Shown: positions 49,632-57,764 of the stretch, in pieces
Layout: each line of letters opens with the position of its first letter
Numbering within the stretch: the stretch's first letter is position 1
Source of the DNA: Anoxybacillus sp050480245
GTDB lineage: Bacteria > Bacillota > Bacilli > Bacillales > Anoxybacillaceae
Assembly (NCBI GenBank): GCA_050480245.1
Contig: JBCNEQ010000019.1
DNA: 64,000 nucleotides
Reading direction: 5' to 3' (one strand)
Translations under genes and position numbers: made by a program
Notes under the pieces: model-generated
Database searches by the model: none
Told to the model about the DNA's origin: nothing
What the model saw: the letters and a program-made list of their open reading frames with translations, nothing else

Positions 49632-50414
49632 ATGGGAAAAGGAAAAGTTGTTGTTCTTGAAGAACGTGTACCAAAGTTAAAAGAGCAGCGAAGACAGCGC
49701 GCCAATCGTTTACTCATTGTATATATCGCTTTATTTTTTATGCTTTTGTTAGGCGTCATTTATGCCCAGTCGCCACTTAGCAACGTCGCAGTCATCCACG
49801 TCGAAGGAAATCATCATATCGCTTCGCAACAGATCATCCAATTAAGCGGTATAACGAAACAAACGAGCTTTTGGAAAGTAAAAAAAGACGAGGTCGAACA
49901 GCGAGTGAAACAACATCCAGAAGTGAAAGACGTCAGTGTAAAAAAACGAATCCCGAATCGAATCGACATCGTTGTCGTGGAACGAAAGCGCATCGCTTAC
50001 ATTTTGGACAAGCATTCGTTTCTCCCGATTTTAGATAATGGGAAAGTGCTGACGCATGCGAAACAAGCGATTCCGAGCGATGCCCCGATTTTAGTTGGGT
50101 GGAAAGAAGGAGAGGCTATTCAAGAAATGGCTGCCCAATTGGCCAACACGCCAAGTTCTATTTTAAACCTCATCTCGGAAATTCATCATACCCCAAGCCC
50201 ATCTGATCAAAGGCATATTACCGTCTATATGAATGATGGCATAGAAGTAAGTGCTACCGTAGATCGTTTTGCGGAAAAAATCGTTCATTATCCTTCGATC
50301 GTCAGTCAGTTGCAGCCGGGGATGAAAGGTGTTCTCCACTTAGAGATGAGCACATATTTCAAGCCATATGAAGCAGATGAAGGGAATGACAAAAACGATG
50401 AAAATGAACGGTAG
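49632..50414 (+). CDS. divIB: Cell-division protein DivIB (FtsQ)
   Basis: A 260-aa bitopic membrane protein: basic cytoplasmic N-terminus (PKLKEQRRQRAN), one transmembrane segment (LLIVYIALFFMLLLGVIYA), a POTRA domain (VAVIHVEGNHHIASQQIIQLSGI) and the FtsQ/DivIB beta domain. It stabilises the FtsL-DivIC complex at the septum. GAGGTGGAG precedes ATG 49632. Its 3' end overlaps ylxW by 17 bp. Confidence 0.94.
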   Translation: MGKGKVVVLEERVPKLKEQRRQRANRLLIVYIALFFMLLLGVIYAQSPLSNVAVIHVEGNHHIASQQIIQLSGITKQTSFWKVKKDEVEQRVKQHPEVKDVSVKKRIPNRIDIVVVERKRIAYILDKHSFLPILDNGKVLTHAKQAIPSDAPILVGWKEGEAIQEMAAQLANTPSSILNLISEIHHTPSPSDQRHITVYMNDGIEVSATVDRFAEKIVHYPSIVSQLQPGMKGVLHLEMSTYFKPYEADEGNDKNDENER

Positions 50415-51090
50415 CCATGTCATTTTGTCGTTCGTTTGTTTTGTTTTAGGGTTTATGCTGGCATTCTCCTATCAAATGACGAAAAAAGAAGCAGCCAATC
50501 GCCAGCTAGAACGCCAATGGAACAAAGAATACGAATACCGTCAGCAGCTCATTGAACAACAAGAGCAAAATCGCAAGTTGCAAGCTCAATTATTTCAAAG
50601 GCAACAACGCGTTCGCGACATGGAAAAAGAGTTAGCGGATGAGGAGCAAATTTATTTTAACCTCGTTGAAGATGCGGAACGATTGCGCATGTATCTTGGG
50701 AAAGTGAAAGTGAAAGGAAAAGGGGTGGAAGTGACGTTGTCAGACGCTTCCTACATCCCTTCGGAAGAAAACGCCACAAACTACATCGTCCATGAACAAC
50801 ATGTATTTCAAGTCGCTAACGAACTATGGATTGCGGGAGCGTCTGCGGTGGCGATTAACGGTCAACGATTGTCGCATCGTTCATATATCGTATGTAACGG
50901 TCCGGTCATTGAAATTGATGGGACGCAACATCCAGCCCCGTTTGTCATTCAAGCGATTGGCGATCCGAACGTACTCATTCCAGCATTGACGATGGCTGGC
51001 GGCGTCAAAGACCAACTGACAAGCGATCATATTGTTGTGGACATTGTAGAAAAATCGGAAATTACAATGGAACCGTTGATGCAAAAATAG
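50398..51090 (+). CDS. ylxW: DUF881 protein YlxW
   Basis: A 230-aa membrane-anchored protein of the DUF881 family: an N-terminal hydrophobic segment (VILSFVCFVLGFMLAFSY), a coiled coil rich in Gln/Glu (residues about 30-85), then a C-terminal domain (GVEVTLSDASYIPSEENATNYIVHEQHVFQVANELWIAGASAVAINGQRL). The start is ambiguous among in-frame ATGs at 50386, 50398 and 50404; 50398 matches the B. subtilis length. It overlaps divIB. Function unknown. Confidence 0.85.
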   Translation: MKMNGSHVILSFVCFVLGFMLAFSYQMTKKEAANRQLERQWNKEYEYRQQLIEQQEQNRKLQAQLFQRQQRVRDMEKELADEEQIYFNLVEDAERLRMYLGKVKVKGKGVEVTLSDASYIPSEENATNYIVHEQHVFQVANELWIAGASAVAINGQRLSHRSYIVCNGPVIEIDGTQHPAPFVIQAIGDPNVLIPALTMAGGVKDQLTSDHIVVDIVEKSEITMEPLMQK

Positions 51091-51103
51091 AGGAGGAGCG
51101 AGG

Positions 51104-51817
51104 TTGACGCGAAAAACGACATGGCATTTTACGTTTGTATCGCTCATTATCGGTTTTATGTTAGCTGTCCAGTTTCAAACGAGCCATGAGCCAACCGTGC
51201 GCGATACACGCGACATATGGGAAATACGTCAAGAGTTAAAAAAAGAACAAGAGCTACATGAACAACTATTAACTGAAATACGAAAATATGAAGAAACGTT
51301 AGAAAAATATGAGCAACAGCGCGAAGAAAGCAAAGGGGCTATTTTGCGTCAAACGGTAGAGGAGCTGAAAAAAGAGGCGGGATTAACGGAAGTCGTTGGC
51401 GAAGGTGTGGTGCTTTATGTCGAGCAAATGTACGATGAATCATACGTTGGTCCTGTGACCGACACGGTGTCCGCCGACTTGCTTCGCCGGCTTATTAACG
51501 AACTAAATATGTACGGAGCTGAACATATTTCGATTGCAGATCAACGAATTGTCAACACGACCGTCATTCGCGACATTAACGGGGTGACGAAAGTAGATGC
51601 GCATCCGCTTCGCTTCTTCCCGATTGAAGTGAAAGTCATTGCCGCCGACGCTGAAAAGCTGTACAACCGACTAAAAGCTTCAACGATTGCCGATGACTTT
51701 GCGCTCGAAAATTTACAGCTGACCATTTCAGAGCCACAACAGCGAGTTGTGATCCCTCCGTATGATGGAACGGTGCGCGTCAAACAAATGGAAGCAGTCG
51801 AAGATGATAGGAGGTGA
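51104..51817 (+). CDS. ylxX: DUF881 protein YlxX
   Basis: A 237-aa paralog of ylxW: an N-terminal transmembrane segment (FVSLIIGFMLAVQF), a coiled coil (EIRQELKKEQELHEQLLTEIRKYEETLEKYEQQ) and a DUF881 domain (GVVLYVEQMY...LLRRLINELNMYGAEHISIADQRI). The start is TTG 51104, 7 nt after AGGAGG. The tandem ylxW-ylxX pair is conserved between divIB and sbp in bacilli; function unknown. Confidence 0.88.
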   Translation: MTRKTTWHFTFVSLIIGFMLAVQFQTSHEPTVRDTRDIWEIRQELKKEQELHEQLLTEIRKYEETLEKYEQQREESKGAILRQTVEELKKEAGLTEVVGEGVVLYVEQMYDESYVGPVTDTVSADLLRRLINELNMYGAEHISIADQRIVNTTVIRDINGVTKVDAHPLRFFPIEVKVIAADAEKLYNRLKASTIADDFALENLQLTISEPQQRVVIPPYDGTVRVKQMEAVEDDRR

Positions 51818-51822
51818 ACATC

Positions 51823-52182
51823 ATGTGGCTTCCATTGCTCGGTTTAATTATCGGGATATTGCTCGGCTGGTTGACGGATTGGCACATCCCAAGCGAATAT
51901 GCCAACTACTTGTCGATCGCGGTGCTTGCGGCGTTTGATACGCTCATTGGCGGCATTCGCGCCCATTTACAAAACATTTACGATGAGCACGTGTTTGTCT
52001 CTGGATTTTTTTTTAATATTATTTTAGCAACAAGTTTAGCTTTTCTCGGTGTGCATCTTGGTGTAGACTTGTATTTAGCAGCTGTATTTGCGTTCGGTGT
52101 GCGCCTGTTTCAAAACATTGCTGTCATCCGCCGAATTTTATTAACAAAATGGTTAGAAAACCGCCAAAAAAATCGTTTATAA
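51823..52182 (+). CDS. sbp: Small basic protein Sbp (DUF1290)
   Basis: A 119-aa membrane protein with three hydrophobic segments and the block LAAFDTLIGGIRAHLQNIYDEHVFVSGFFFN, characteristic of Sbp/DUF1290. It ends in a basic tail (KWLENRQKNRL). I choose ATG 51823, 6 nt after AGGAGGTG; GTG 51814 lies inside the SD. It immediately precedes ftsAZ, as in B. subtilis. Function unknown. Confidence 0.9.
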   Translation: MWLPLLGLIIGILLGWLTDWHIPSEYANYLSIAVLAAFDTLIGGIRAHLQNIYDEHVFVSGFFFNIILATSLAFLGVHLGVDLYLAAVFAFGVRLFQNIAVIRRILLTKWLENRQKNRL

Positions 52183-52183
52183 A

Positions 52184-52210
52184 AAAGGGAATGCTGTTCG
52201 AATGTGGAAT
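52184..52210 (+). promoter_or_regulatory. Sigma-H-like promoter upstream of ftsA
   Basis: AAAGGGAAT (52184-52192), 11 bp, GTGGAAT (52204-52210). This fits the sigma-H consensus RnAGGAwWW-N11/12-RnnGAAT with one mismatch. B. subtilis ftsAZ has a sigma-H promoter at the same place, which raises FtsZ at the onset of sporulation. Confidence 0.65.
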
Positions 52211-52262
52211 ATAGTGTTGATATACATAGCAACGTTCATTTTGTAAAGGAGGTGCCAATAAG

Positions 52263-53543
52263 ATGAACAGCAACGATTTTTATGTTAGTCTTGACATCGG
52301 TACGTCGAGCGTAAAAGTCATTATTGGCGAAATGATGAACGATCAGTTAAACATTATCGGTGTCGGCAATGTGAAATCGCAAGGGCTGAAAAAAGGCTCC
52401 ATTATTGATATAGATGAAACAGTACAATCCATTAAACGAGCGGTTGAGCAAGCGGAACGGATGGTCGGCGTAACGATTAAGGGCGCGATTGTCGGGGTGA
52501 ACGGCAATCATATTCAACTTCAACCGTGTAACGGGATTGTCGCTGTATCAAGCGAAAATAAAGAAATTACAAATGAAGATGTCACGCGCGTCATCGAAGC
52601 AGCGCAAGTCGTTTCCATTCCCCCGGAGCGCGAAATTATCGATGTCATTCCGAAACAGTTTATCGTCGATGGACTAGATGGCATTAACGATCCGCGCGGC
52701 ATGTTAGGCGTTCGCTTAGAGATGGAAGGTACGATGATTACCGCTTCAAAGACGGCTTTACATAACGTGCTTCGTTGCGTTGAACGCGCGGGTTTAGAAG
52801 TGCTTGACGTATGCCTTCAACCGCTGGCTGCCGCCTCGATTGCGTTATCAAAAGATGAAAAAAATTTAGGTGTGGCGCTTATTGACATCGGTGGCGGTTC
52901 GACGACCGTTGCGGTGTTTGACCAAGGATTTTTGCAAGCAACGACCGTGCTTCCGATCGGCGGTGAACATATTACAAAAGATTTATCGATCGGCATGCGT
53001 ACGTCGACAGAAGATGCAGAACGCATTAAACTAAAACATGGACATGCTTTTTACGACCTTGCTTCAGAAGACGAAGTATTTAGCGTTCCAATCATCGGTA
53101 CCGATCAACATCAACAATTTAGTCAGCTACAAATTGCTGATATGATTGAAGCACGTGTAGAAGAAATTTTACAAATGGTACAAGCGGAAATTCGAAGACG
53201 CGGATTTCGTGACTTGCCTGGCGGATACGTGCTGACAGGCGGCACAGCGAATATGCCTGGCGTATTAGAACTTGCCGAAGCGATATTTGAACATACCGTT
53301 CGGGTGGCAATGCCAGACTATATTGGCGTGCGCGATCCGCAATATACAAACGGGGTCGGCTTAATTCAATTCGCTTATAAAAATGCGAAGTTGCAAGGAA
53401 GAAACGTTCCTGTTCTTTCTCTCGGGGTGGCAGACGATTTCCAAATGGAGAAAAAGGTGCATAAAGCGCCAGCCAAACCGAAACAAAAAGAAGAACATTT
53501 CGGACATAAAGTCAAAAAATTTTTCGGATACTTTTTTGAATGA
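52263..53543 (+). CDS. ftsA: Cell-division protein FtsA
   Basis: A 426-aa actin-like ATPase tethering FtsZ to the membrane. Phosphate-1 motif VSLDIGTSSVKVIIGE, GVNGNHIQL (1C subdomain), LIDIGGGSTTVAVF (phosphate 2) and GGYVLTGGTANMPGVLELAE (adenosine) are in order. The C-terminal KVKKFFGYFFE is the amphipathic membrane-targeting helix. ATG 52263 follows GGAGGTG. ftsZ starts 28 bp downstream. Confidence 0.97.
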   Translation: MNSNDFYVSLDIGTSSVKVIIGEMMNDQLNIIGVGNVKSQGLKKGSIIDIDETVQSIKRAVEQAERMVGVTIKGAIVGVNGNHIQLQPCNGIVAVSSENKEITNEDVTRVIEAAQVVSIPPEREIIDVIPKQFIVDGLDGINDPRGMLGVRLEMEGTMITASKTALHNVLRCVERAGLEVLDVCLQPLAAASIALSKDEKNLGVALIDIGGGSTTVAVFDQGFLQATTVLPIGGEHITKDLSIGMRTSTEDAERIKLKHGHAFYDLASEDEVFSVPIIGTDQHQQFSQLQIADMIEARVEEILQMVQAEIRRRGFRDLPGGYVLTGGTANMPGVLELAEAIFEHTVRVAMPDYIGVRDPQYTNGVGLIQFAYKNAKLQGRNVPVLSLGVADDFQMEKKVHKAPAKPKQKEEHFGHKVKKFFGYFFE

Positions 53544-53571
53544 CAATTTGAATGGCTAGGAGGATTATGTC

Positions 53572-54690
53572 ATGTTGGAGTTTGACACGACTGTTGATCA
53601 GTTAGCAACAATTAAAGTAATTGGTGTCGGCGGCGGGGGAAACAACGCTGTAAACCGCATGATTGAACATGGTGTGCAAGGCGTTGAATTCATCGCGGTT
53701 AATACAGACGCCCAAGCGTTAAACTTATCAAAGGCGCCAATTAAGCTGCAAATTGGAGCGAAATTGACGCGCGGATTAGGTGCTGGGGCAAATCCAGAAG
53801 TAGGAAAAAAGGCGGCAGAAGAAAGCAAGGAACAAATTGAAGAGGCGCTAAAAGGTGCCGACATGGTATTCGTTACAGCCGGCATGGGCGGAGGAACAGG
53901 AACTGGCGCGGCTCCGGTCATTGCACAAATTGCGCGCGATTTAGGCGCGCTCACAGTCGGCGTCGTTACGCGGCCGTTCACGTTTGAAGGAAGAAAGCGC
54001 GCGATGCAAGCGGCAAGCGGCATTGCGGCGATGAAAGAAGCAGTTGATACGCTCATCGTCATTCCGAACGATCGTTTGTTAGAAATTGTCGATAAAAACA
54101 CGCCGATGTTAGAAGCGTTCCGCGAAGCAGACAACGTGCTTCGTCAAGGCGTGCAAGGCATTTCCGACTTAATCGCTGTACCGGGGTTAATTAACTTAGA
54201 CTTTGCCGACGTGAAGACGATCATGTCGAATAAAGGGTCAGCCCTTATGGGAATCGGCGTAGCGACGGGCGAAAATCGCGCCGCAGAAGCAGCGAAAAAG
54301 GCGATTTCAAGCCCGCTACTAGAAACGTCGATCGACGGTGCCCAAGGGGTGTTAATGAACATTACAGGCGGCACGAACTTAAGCTTGTATGAAGTGCAAG
54401 AAGCGGCTGACATTGTCGCATCAGCGGCAGACCAAGATGTGAATATGATTTTCGGTTCCGTCATTAACGAAAACTTAAAAGACGAAATTGTTGTTACTGT
54501 CATCGCGACAGGATTTAACGAAGAAATCAACCAAGCGAAAGCAACGCGGCAAGCGGTTGTCAAACCGAATGTTGGCGTCAAACGTGAAAAAAAGGAAGAG
54601 CCGGTCGACTACTCGCCAACACGCGGCCAACAAGTTGAAGACCCGCTCGACATTCCAGCATTCCTACGCAATCGTAACCGCCGCCGTTAA
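53572..54690 (+). CDS. ftsZ: Cell-division GTPase FtsZ
   Basis: A 372-aa tubulin homolog forming the Z ring. Core: IKVIGVGGGGNNAVNRMI, GGGTGTGAAPVIA (tubulin signature), NLDFADVKTIMSNKG (T7 loop with catalytic Asp). A short linker leads to the C-terminal peptide DIPAFLRNRNRRR, which binds FtsA, SepF and other partners. AGGAGG precedes ATG 53572. A terminator follows. Confidence 0.98.
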   Translation: MLEFDTTVDQLATIKVIGVGGGGNNAVNRMIEHGVQGVEFIAVNTDAQALNLSKAPIKLQIGAKLTRGLGAGANPEVGKKAAEESKEQIEEALKGADMVFVTAGMGGGTGTGAAPVIAQIARDLGALTVGVVTRPFTFEGRKRAMQAASGIAAMKEAVDTLIVIPNDRLLEIVDKNTPMLEAFREADNVLRQGVQGISDLIAVPGLINLDFADVKTIMSNKGSALMGIGVATGENRAAEAAKKAISSPLLETSIDGAQGVLMNITGGTNLSLYEVQEAADIVASAADQDVNMIFGSVINENLKDEIVVTVIATGFNEEINQAKATRQAVVKPNVGVKREKKEEPVDYSPTRGQQVEDPLDIPAFLRNRNRRR

Positions 54691-54723
54691 AAAAACGCTC
54701 ACTACGTGTGGGCGTTTTTTTCA
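54689..54723 (+). terminator. Intrinsic terminator of ftsAZ
   Basis: AAAAAACGCTC pairs with GGGCGTTTTTT around a short loop, ending in a T-run at 54715-54721. Confidence 0.8.
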
Positions 54724-54730
54724 TTTTCGT

Positions 54731-54802
54731 ATCGTTTGACAAAATCTCTAAAAAAATGACGTCATCGTTTGACACACTTTTCTATTGAAAGTGCTATATA
54801 CT
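54731..54802 (+). promoter_or_regulatory. spoIIG promoter with 22-bp spacer and candidate Spo0A boxes
   Basis: TTGACA (54769-54774), exactly 22 bp, TATACT (54797-54802). The abnormal 22-bp spacer is the hallmark of the Spo0A-activated spoIIG promoter of B. subtilis. The 11-mer ATCGTTTGACA occurs at 54731 and 54764, 33 bp apart. Its TTTGACA core differs by one base from the reverse 0A box TTCGACA, and the second copy overlaps the -35, as known for site 2. Confidence 0.85.
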
Positions 54803-54822
54803 AGTTTCAAAATAAGGAGGGG

Positions 54823-55716
54823 ATGCCGCTGATTTATGCCGATCTCGTATGGTTATTAAATCTTTGTTTTGATGCGATGTTGCTATGGCTTGCGGCGATC
54901 ATGTTAAAGCGCCGCGTTCGCTTATGGCGGCTTATGCTTGCAGCGTTGTTCGGCTCGCTGCTCGTCTTACTTGTTTTCACTCCTTTTGCTTATATGACAT
55001 CTCATTTCGTAACGAAACTTGTCATCTCTTTTTTCATCGTGTGGATTTGTTTTGGCTTCCATCGCTTTCGCTTTTTTGTGGAAAACGTGCTCGCTTTTTA
55101 CTTTGCCACGTTTATGATGGGGGGAGGGATGGTTGCTTTTCACTTTTTGTTGCAAAGTGAAATCACGCCTTATTCATCGGGTTGGCTCACGCATTCAACT
55201 TCGATTAGCTGGTTGTTTATCGTCAGCATGTTTCCAATTTTATGGCTTTTATCTAAAGCGCAAATGGGAACGATTCGCGAAAAAAAATTGCGGTTTGAAC
55301 ATGTCATTGACGTGCGTGTGACATGCTTCGGACAAACGGTATCGTTAAAAGGATTAGTAGATAGCGGAAACCAGTTGCGTGACCCGTTAACAAACACACC
55401 GGTCATGATCGTTGAATTGCAACCGTTCGCACATATACTCCCTCATGCTGTTTTACAAATGATTCACAAACGGACGTACACAGATGACATCCCGAGCGAA
55501 TGGGTTAGTCGTATGCGTTTCGTTCCATATCGCGCCGTTGGCGTTGAGCAACAGCTGTTAGTAGCGATGAAACCAGACGACGTACAATGGTTGGACGGAA
55601 AACAATGGACATCCGTCGCAAAAGCGCTGATCGGCTTTTATCCGTCATCGCTTTCAGCTGACGGGGAGTACAACTGCATCGTTCATCCGCATATGGTCAT
55701 GTCGCAAGCTTCGTAA
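54823..55716 (+). CDS. spoIIGA: Sporulation sigma-E factor-processing peptidase SpoIIGA
   Basis: A 297-aa membrane aspartic protease that cleaves pro-sigma E in the mother cell in response to SpoIIR. The N-terminal half has five hydrophobic helices (YADLVWLLNLCFDAMLLW onward); the C-terminal half holds the active site LVDSGNQLRDPLT (DSG triad). ATG 54823 is used; it lies very close to AAGGAGG, and CTG 54829 (spacing 7) would align better with known N-termini, so the start is uncertain by two codons. sigE follows 49 bp downstream. Confidence 0.95.
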   Translation: MPLIYADLVWLLNLCFDAMLLWLAAIMLKRRVRLWRLMLAALFGSLLVLLVFTPFAYMTSHFVTKLVISFFIVWICFGFHRFRFFVENVLAFYFATFMMGGGMVAFHFLLQSEITPYSSGWLTHSTSISWLFIVSMFPILWLLSKAQMGTIREKKLRFEHVIDVRVTCFGQTVSLKGLVDSGNQLRDPLTNTPVMIVELQPFAHILPHAVLQMIHKRTYTDDIPSEWVSRMRFVPYRAVGVEQQLLVAMKPDDVQWLDGKQWTSVAKALIGFYPSSLSADGEYNCIVHPHMVMSQAS

Positions 55717-55765
55717 TTATTATTATCATACGGCCGATCGTGCCGAAATAGAAGGAGGTTTTTTT

Positions 55766-56485
55766 ATGAAGTTATTCAAATTACGTCTCACTTATTTATG
55801 GTACAAACTATTAAAAAAATTAGGGCTCAAAGCGGACGAAATTTATTACATCGGTGGAAGTGAAGCGTTGCCACCGCCACTTACTAAAGAGGAAGAAGAA
55901 ATGCTCCTGCAAAAACTTCCTTCTGGAGACGAAACGGCGCGTTCGTTGCTGATTGAACGAAATCTTCGCCTTGTCGTATATATTGCACGAAAATTTGAAA
56001 ATACCGGCATCAACATTGAAGATTTAATTAGCATTGGTACGATCGGATTAATTAAAGCAGTCAATACGTTTAATCCGGAGAAAAAAATTAAACTCGCTAC
56101 ATATGCGTCGCGCTGTATTGAAAATGAAATTTTAATGTATTTACGGCGCAACAACAAAGTGCGTTCAGAAGTATCGTTTGATGAACCGTTAAACATCGAT
56201 TGGGACGGCAACGAACTATTGTTGTCCGACGTATTAGGCACAGAAGACGACGTCATTACGAAAGATTTAGAAGCAAATATTGATCGCAACTTATTATTTC
56301 GTGCACTCGACCAATTAAGCGAACGAGAAAAACAAATTATGGAACTTCGTTTCGGCTTAACTGGCGGAGAAGAAAAAACGCAAAAAGATGTCGCCGACTT
56401 ATTAGGCATTTCCCAATCATATATTTCCCGCTTAGAAAAGCGAATTATTAAACGATTGCGAAAAGAGTTTAACAAAATGATGTAA
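55766..56485 (+). CDS. sigE: RNA polymerase sigma-E factor (pro-form)
   Basis: A 239-aa mother-cell sigma factor made as an inactive precursor. The pro-sequence (about residues 1-27, FKLRLTYLWYKLLKKLGLKADEIYYIGG) is membrane-associating and removed by SpoIIGA. Region 2: ERNLRLVVYIARKFENTGINIEDLISIGTIGLIKAVNTF, with the -10 recognition helix following. Region 4: SEREKQIMELRFGL and a helix-turn-helix TQKDVADLLGISQSYISRLEKRI. AAGGAGG precedes ATG 55766. Confidence 0.98.
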   Translation: MKLFKLRLTYLWYKLLKKLGLKADEIYYIGGSEALPPPLTKEEEEMLLQKLPSGDETARSLLIERNLRLVVYIARKFENTGINIEDLISIGTIGLIKAVNTFNPEKKIKLATYASRCIENEILMYLRRNNKVRSEVSFDEPLNIDWDGNELLLSDVLGTEDDVITKDLEANIDRNLLFRALDQLSEREKQIMELRFGLTGGEEKTQKDVADLLGISQSYISRLEKRIIKRLRKEFNKMM

Positions 56486-56486
56486 T

Positions 56487-56515
56487 GCATATTTTTCCCT
56501 TCGAAGGAGATACTG
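56487..56515 (+). promoter_or_regulatory. Sigma-F-type promoter of sigG
   Basis: GCATA (56487-56491), 14 bp, GGAGATACTG (56506-56515). This matches GYATA and GGnnAnAHTR at every specified position; the spacer is at the short end of the usual 14-16 bp. It fits forespore transcription of sigG by sigma F, as in B. subtilis. Confidence 0.75.
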
Positions 56516-56545
56516 AAAGCTGACAGCAATCTCCTGCAAGGAGGG
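56504..56545 (+). promoter_or_regulatory. Mutually exclusive hairpins around the sigG ribosome-binding site
   Basis: AGGAGAT (56505-56511) can pair with ATCTCCT (56529-56535). The same CTCCT (56531-56535) can instead pair with AGGAG of the sigG SD (56539-56543, loop GCA). Only read-through RNA from spoIIG contains the first arm; RNA started by sigma F (about 56522) contains only the SD-masking pair. Confidence 0.55.
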
Positions 56546-56551
56546 AAAGAC

Positions 56552-57331
56552 ATGACAAGAAACAAAGTTGAAATTTGCGGCGTTGATACATCGAAGCTTC
56601 CCGTACTGAAAAACGAAGAAATGCGTGAATTATTTCGGCAAATGCAGGCCGGTGACATATCTGCACGCGAAAAGCTGATCAATGGGAATTTACGGCTCGT
56701 ATTAAGCGTCATTCAACGATTTAACAATCGTGGTGAATATGTCGACGATTTGTTTCAAGTCGGCTGTATCGGACTTATGAAATCGATTGATAATTTTGAT
56801 TTAAGCCAAAACGTCAAGTTTTCTACGTACGCTGTGCCGATGATTATCGGTGAAATTCGCCGATATTTACGTGACAATAACCCGATTCGTGTGCCCCGCT
56901 CGCTGCGCGACATTGCGTACAAGGCGTTGCAAGTGCGGGAAAAAATAATGAGCGAAACAGCAAAAGAGCCAACAGCGGAAGAAATTGCGAAAATTTTAGA
57001 CATCCCGCATGAAGAAATTGTATTTGCGCTCGATGCCATTCAAGATCCTGTTTCGTTATTTGAACCGATTTACAATGACGGCGGCGATCCGATTTATGTG
57101 ATGGATCAACTGGGCGATGAGAAAAATCGCGATACAAACTGGGTTGAAGAAATCGCGCTCAAAGAAGGGCTACGCCGGTTAAATGGGCGAGAAAAAATGA
57201 TTATTCGCAAACGATTTTTCCAAGGAAAAACGCAAATGGAAGTGGCTGAAGAAATCGGCATTTCACAAGCGCAAGTATCCCGTTTAGAAAAAGCCGCCAT
57301 CAAACAAATGAATAAAAACATTCAATGGTAA
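56552..57331 (+). CDS. sigG: RNA polymerase sigma-G factor
   Basis: A 259-aa late forespore sigma factor. The N-terminus RNKVEICGVDTSKLPVL is diagnostic for SigG. Region 2: NGNLRLVLSVIQRFNNRGEYVDDLFQVGCIGLMKSIDNFDLSQNVKFSTYAVPMIIGEIRR. Region 3 follows, then region 4 with the helix-turn-helix QMEVAEEIGISQAQVSRLEKAAI. AAGGAGGG lies 6 nt before ATG 56552. It is reached by spoIIG read-through but has its own sigma-F-like promoter. Confidence 0.98.
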   Translation: MTRNKVEICGVDTSKLPVLKNEEMRELFRQMQAGDISAREKLINGNLRLVLSVIQRFNNRGEYVDDLFQVGCIGLMKSIDNFDLSQNVKFSTYAVPMIIGEIRRYLRDNNPIRVPRSLRDIAYKALQVREKIMSETAKEPTAEEIAKILDIPHEEIVFALDAIQDPVSLFEPIYNDGGDPIYVMDQLGDEKNRDTNWVEEIALKEGLRRLNGREKMIIRKRFFQGKTQMEVAEEIGISQAQVSRLEKAAIKQMNKNIQW

Positions 57332-57337
57332 TTTACG

Positions 57338-57368
57338 CCTCCACCGACGTAAACAGGTGGGGGTTTTT
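57338..57368 (+). terminator. Intrinsic terminator of sigG
   Basis: CCTCCACC pairs with GGTGGGGG (one mismatch), followed by TTTTT (57364-57368). Confidence 0.7.
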
Positions 57369-57371
57369 CTA

Positions 57372-57407
57372 TGTGCCTCATATGACTACTGTGCCTCATA
57401 TGACTAC
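57372..57407. repeat. Perfect 18-bp tandem direct repeat
   Basis: TGTGCCTCATATGACTAC occurs twice without a gap (57372-57389 and 57390-57407). Each unit contains the palindrome TCATATGA. It lies between the sigG terminator and ylmC. Confidence 0.9.
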
Positions 57408-57464
57408 AACGAACAGCTTATGCATACATATAGGAGATAGAACGAAGAAAAGGAGCGGGGAAAC

Positions 57465-57710
57465 ATGATGAAAATTTCTGAATTACAGCAAAAAGATGTC
57501 GTCAATGTCGCCAACGGGAAGCGGCTTGGAAATATTGGAGATATTGATATTAACTTAACGACCGGTCAAATTGAAGCCATTATTATTATCGGAGGCGGGA
57601 AAGTGCTCGGTTTATTTGGACGGACGACGGATGAAATGATCATTCCGTGGCGCGATATTGTCAAAGTTGGTGCCGATGTGATTCTTGTTCGATTAGATGG
57701 CGATGAATAA
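57465..57710 (+). CDS. ylmC: YlmC/YmxH-family PRC-barrel sporulation protein
   Basis: An 81-aa PRC-barrel protein: KISELQQKDVVNVANGKRLGNIGDIDINLTTGQIEAIIIIGGGKVLGLFG, then IIPWRDIVKVGADVILV. YlmC/YmxH proteins are conserved in spore formers; function unknown. ATG 57465 or 57468, after AAAGGAGCGGGG. In B. subtilis ylmD follows directly; here a mobile element intervenes, and the ylmA gene usually present before ylmC is missing. Confidence 0.88.
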   Translation: MMKISELQQKDVVNVANGKRLGNIGDIDINLTTGQIEAIIIIGGGKVLGLFGRTTDEMIIPWRDIVKVGADVILVRLDGDE

Positions 57711-57764
57711 TTCACGTTTTCGGCAAGTTGTGATAAAATAGGAAAAAAAGTGATAAAATTGTAC

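Noticed and set aside
54757..54764. Palindrome TGACGTCA between the two spoIIG repeats
   Set aside because: An eight-base palindrome is easily due to chance and no bacterial regulator with this site is implied here.
55846..56712. 288-aa open frame antisense to sigE and sigG
   Set aside because: It runs opposite two certain sigma genes, has a Ser/Arg-rich composition typical of shadow frames, and no SD.
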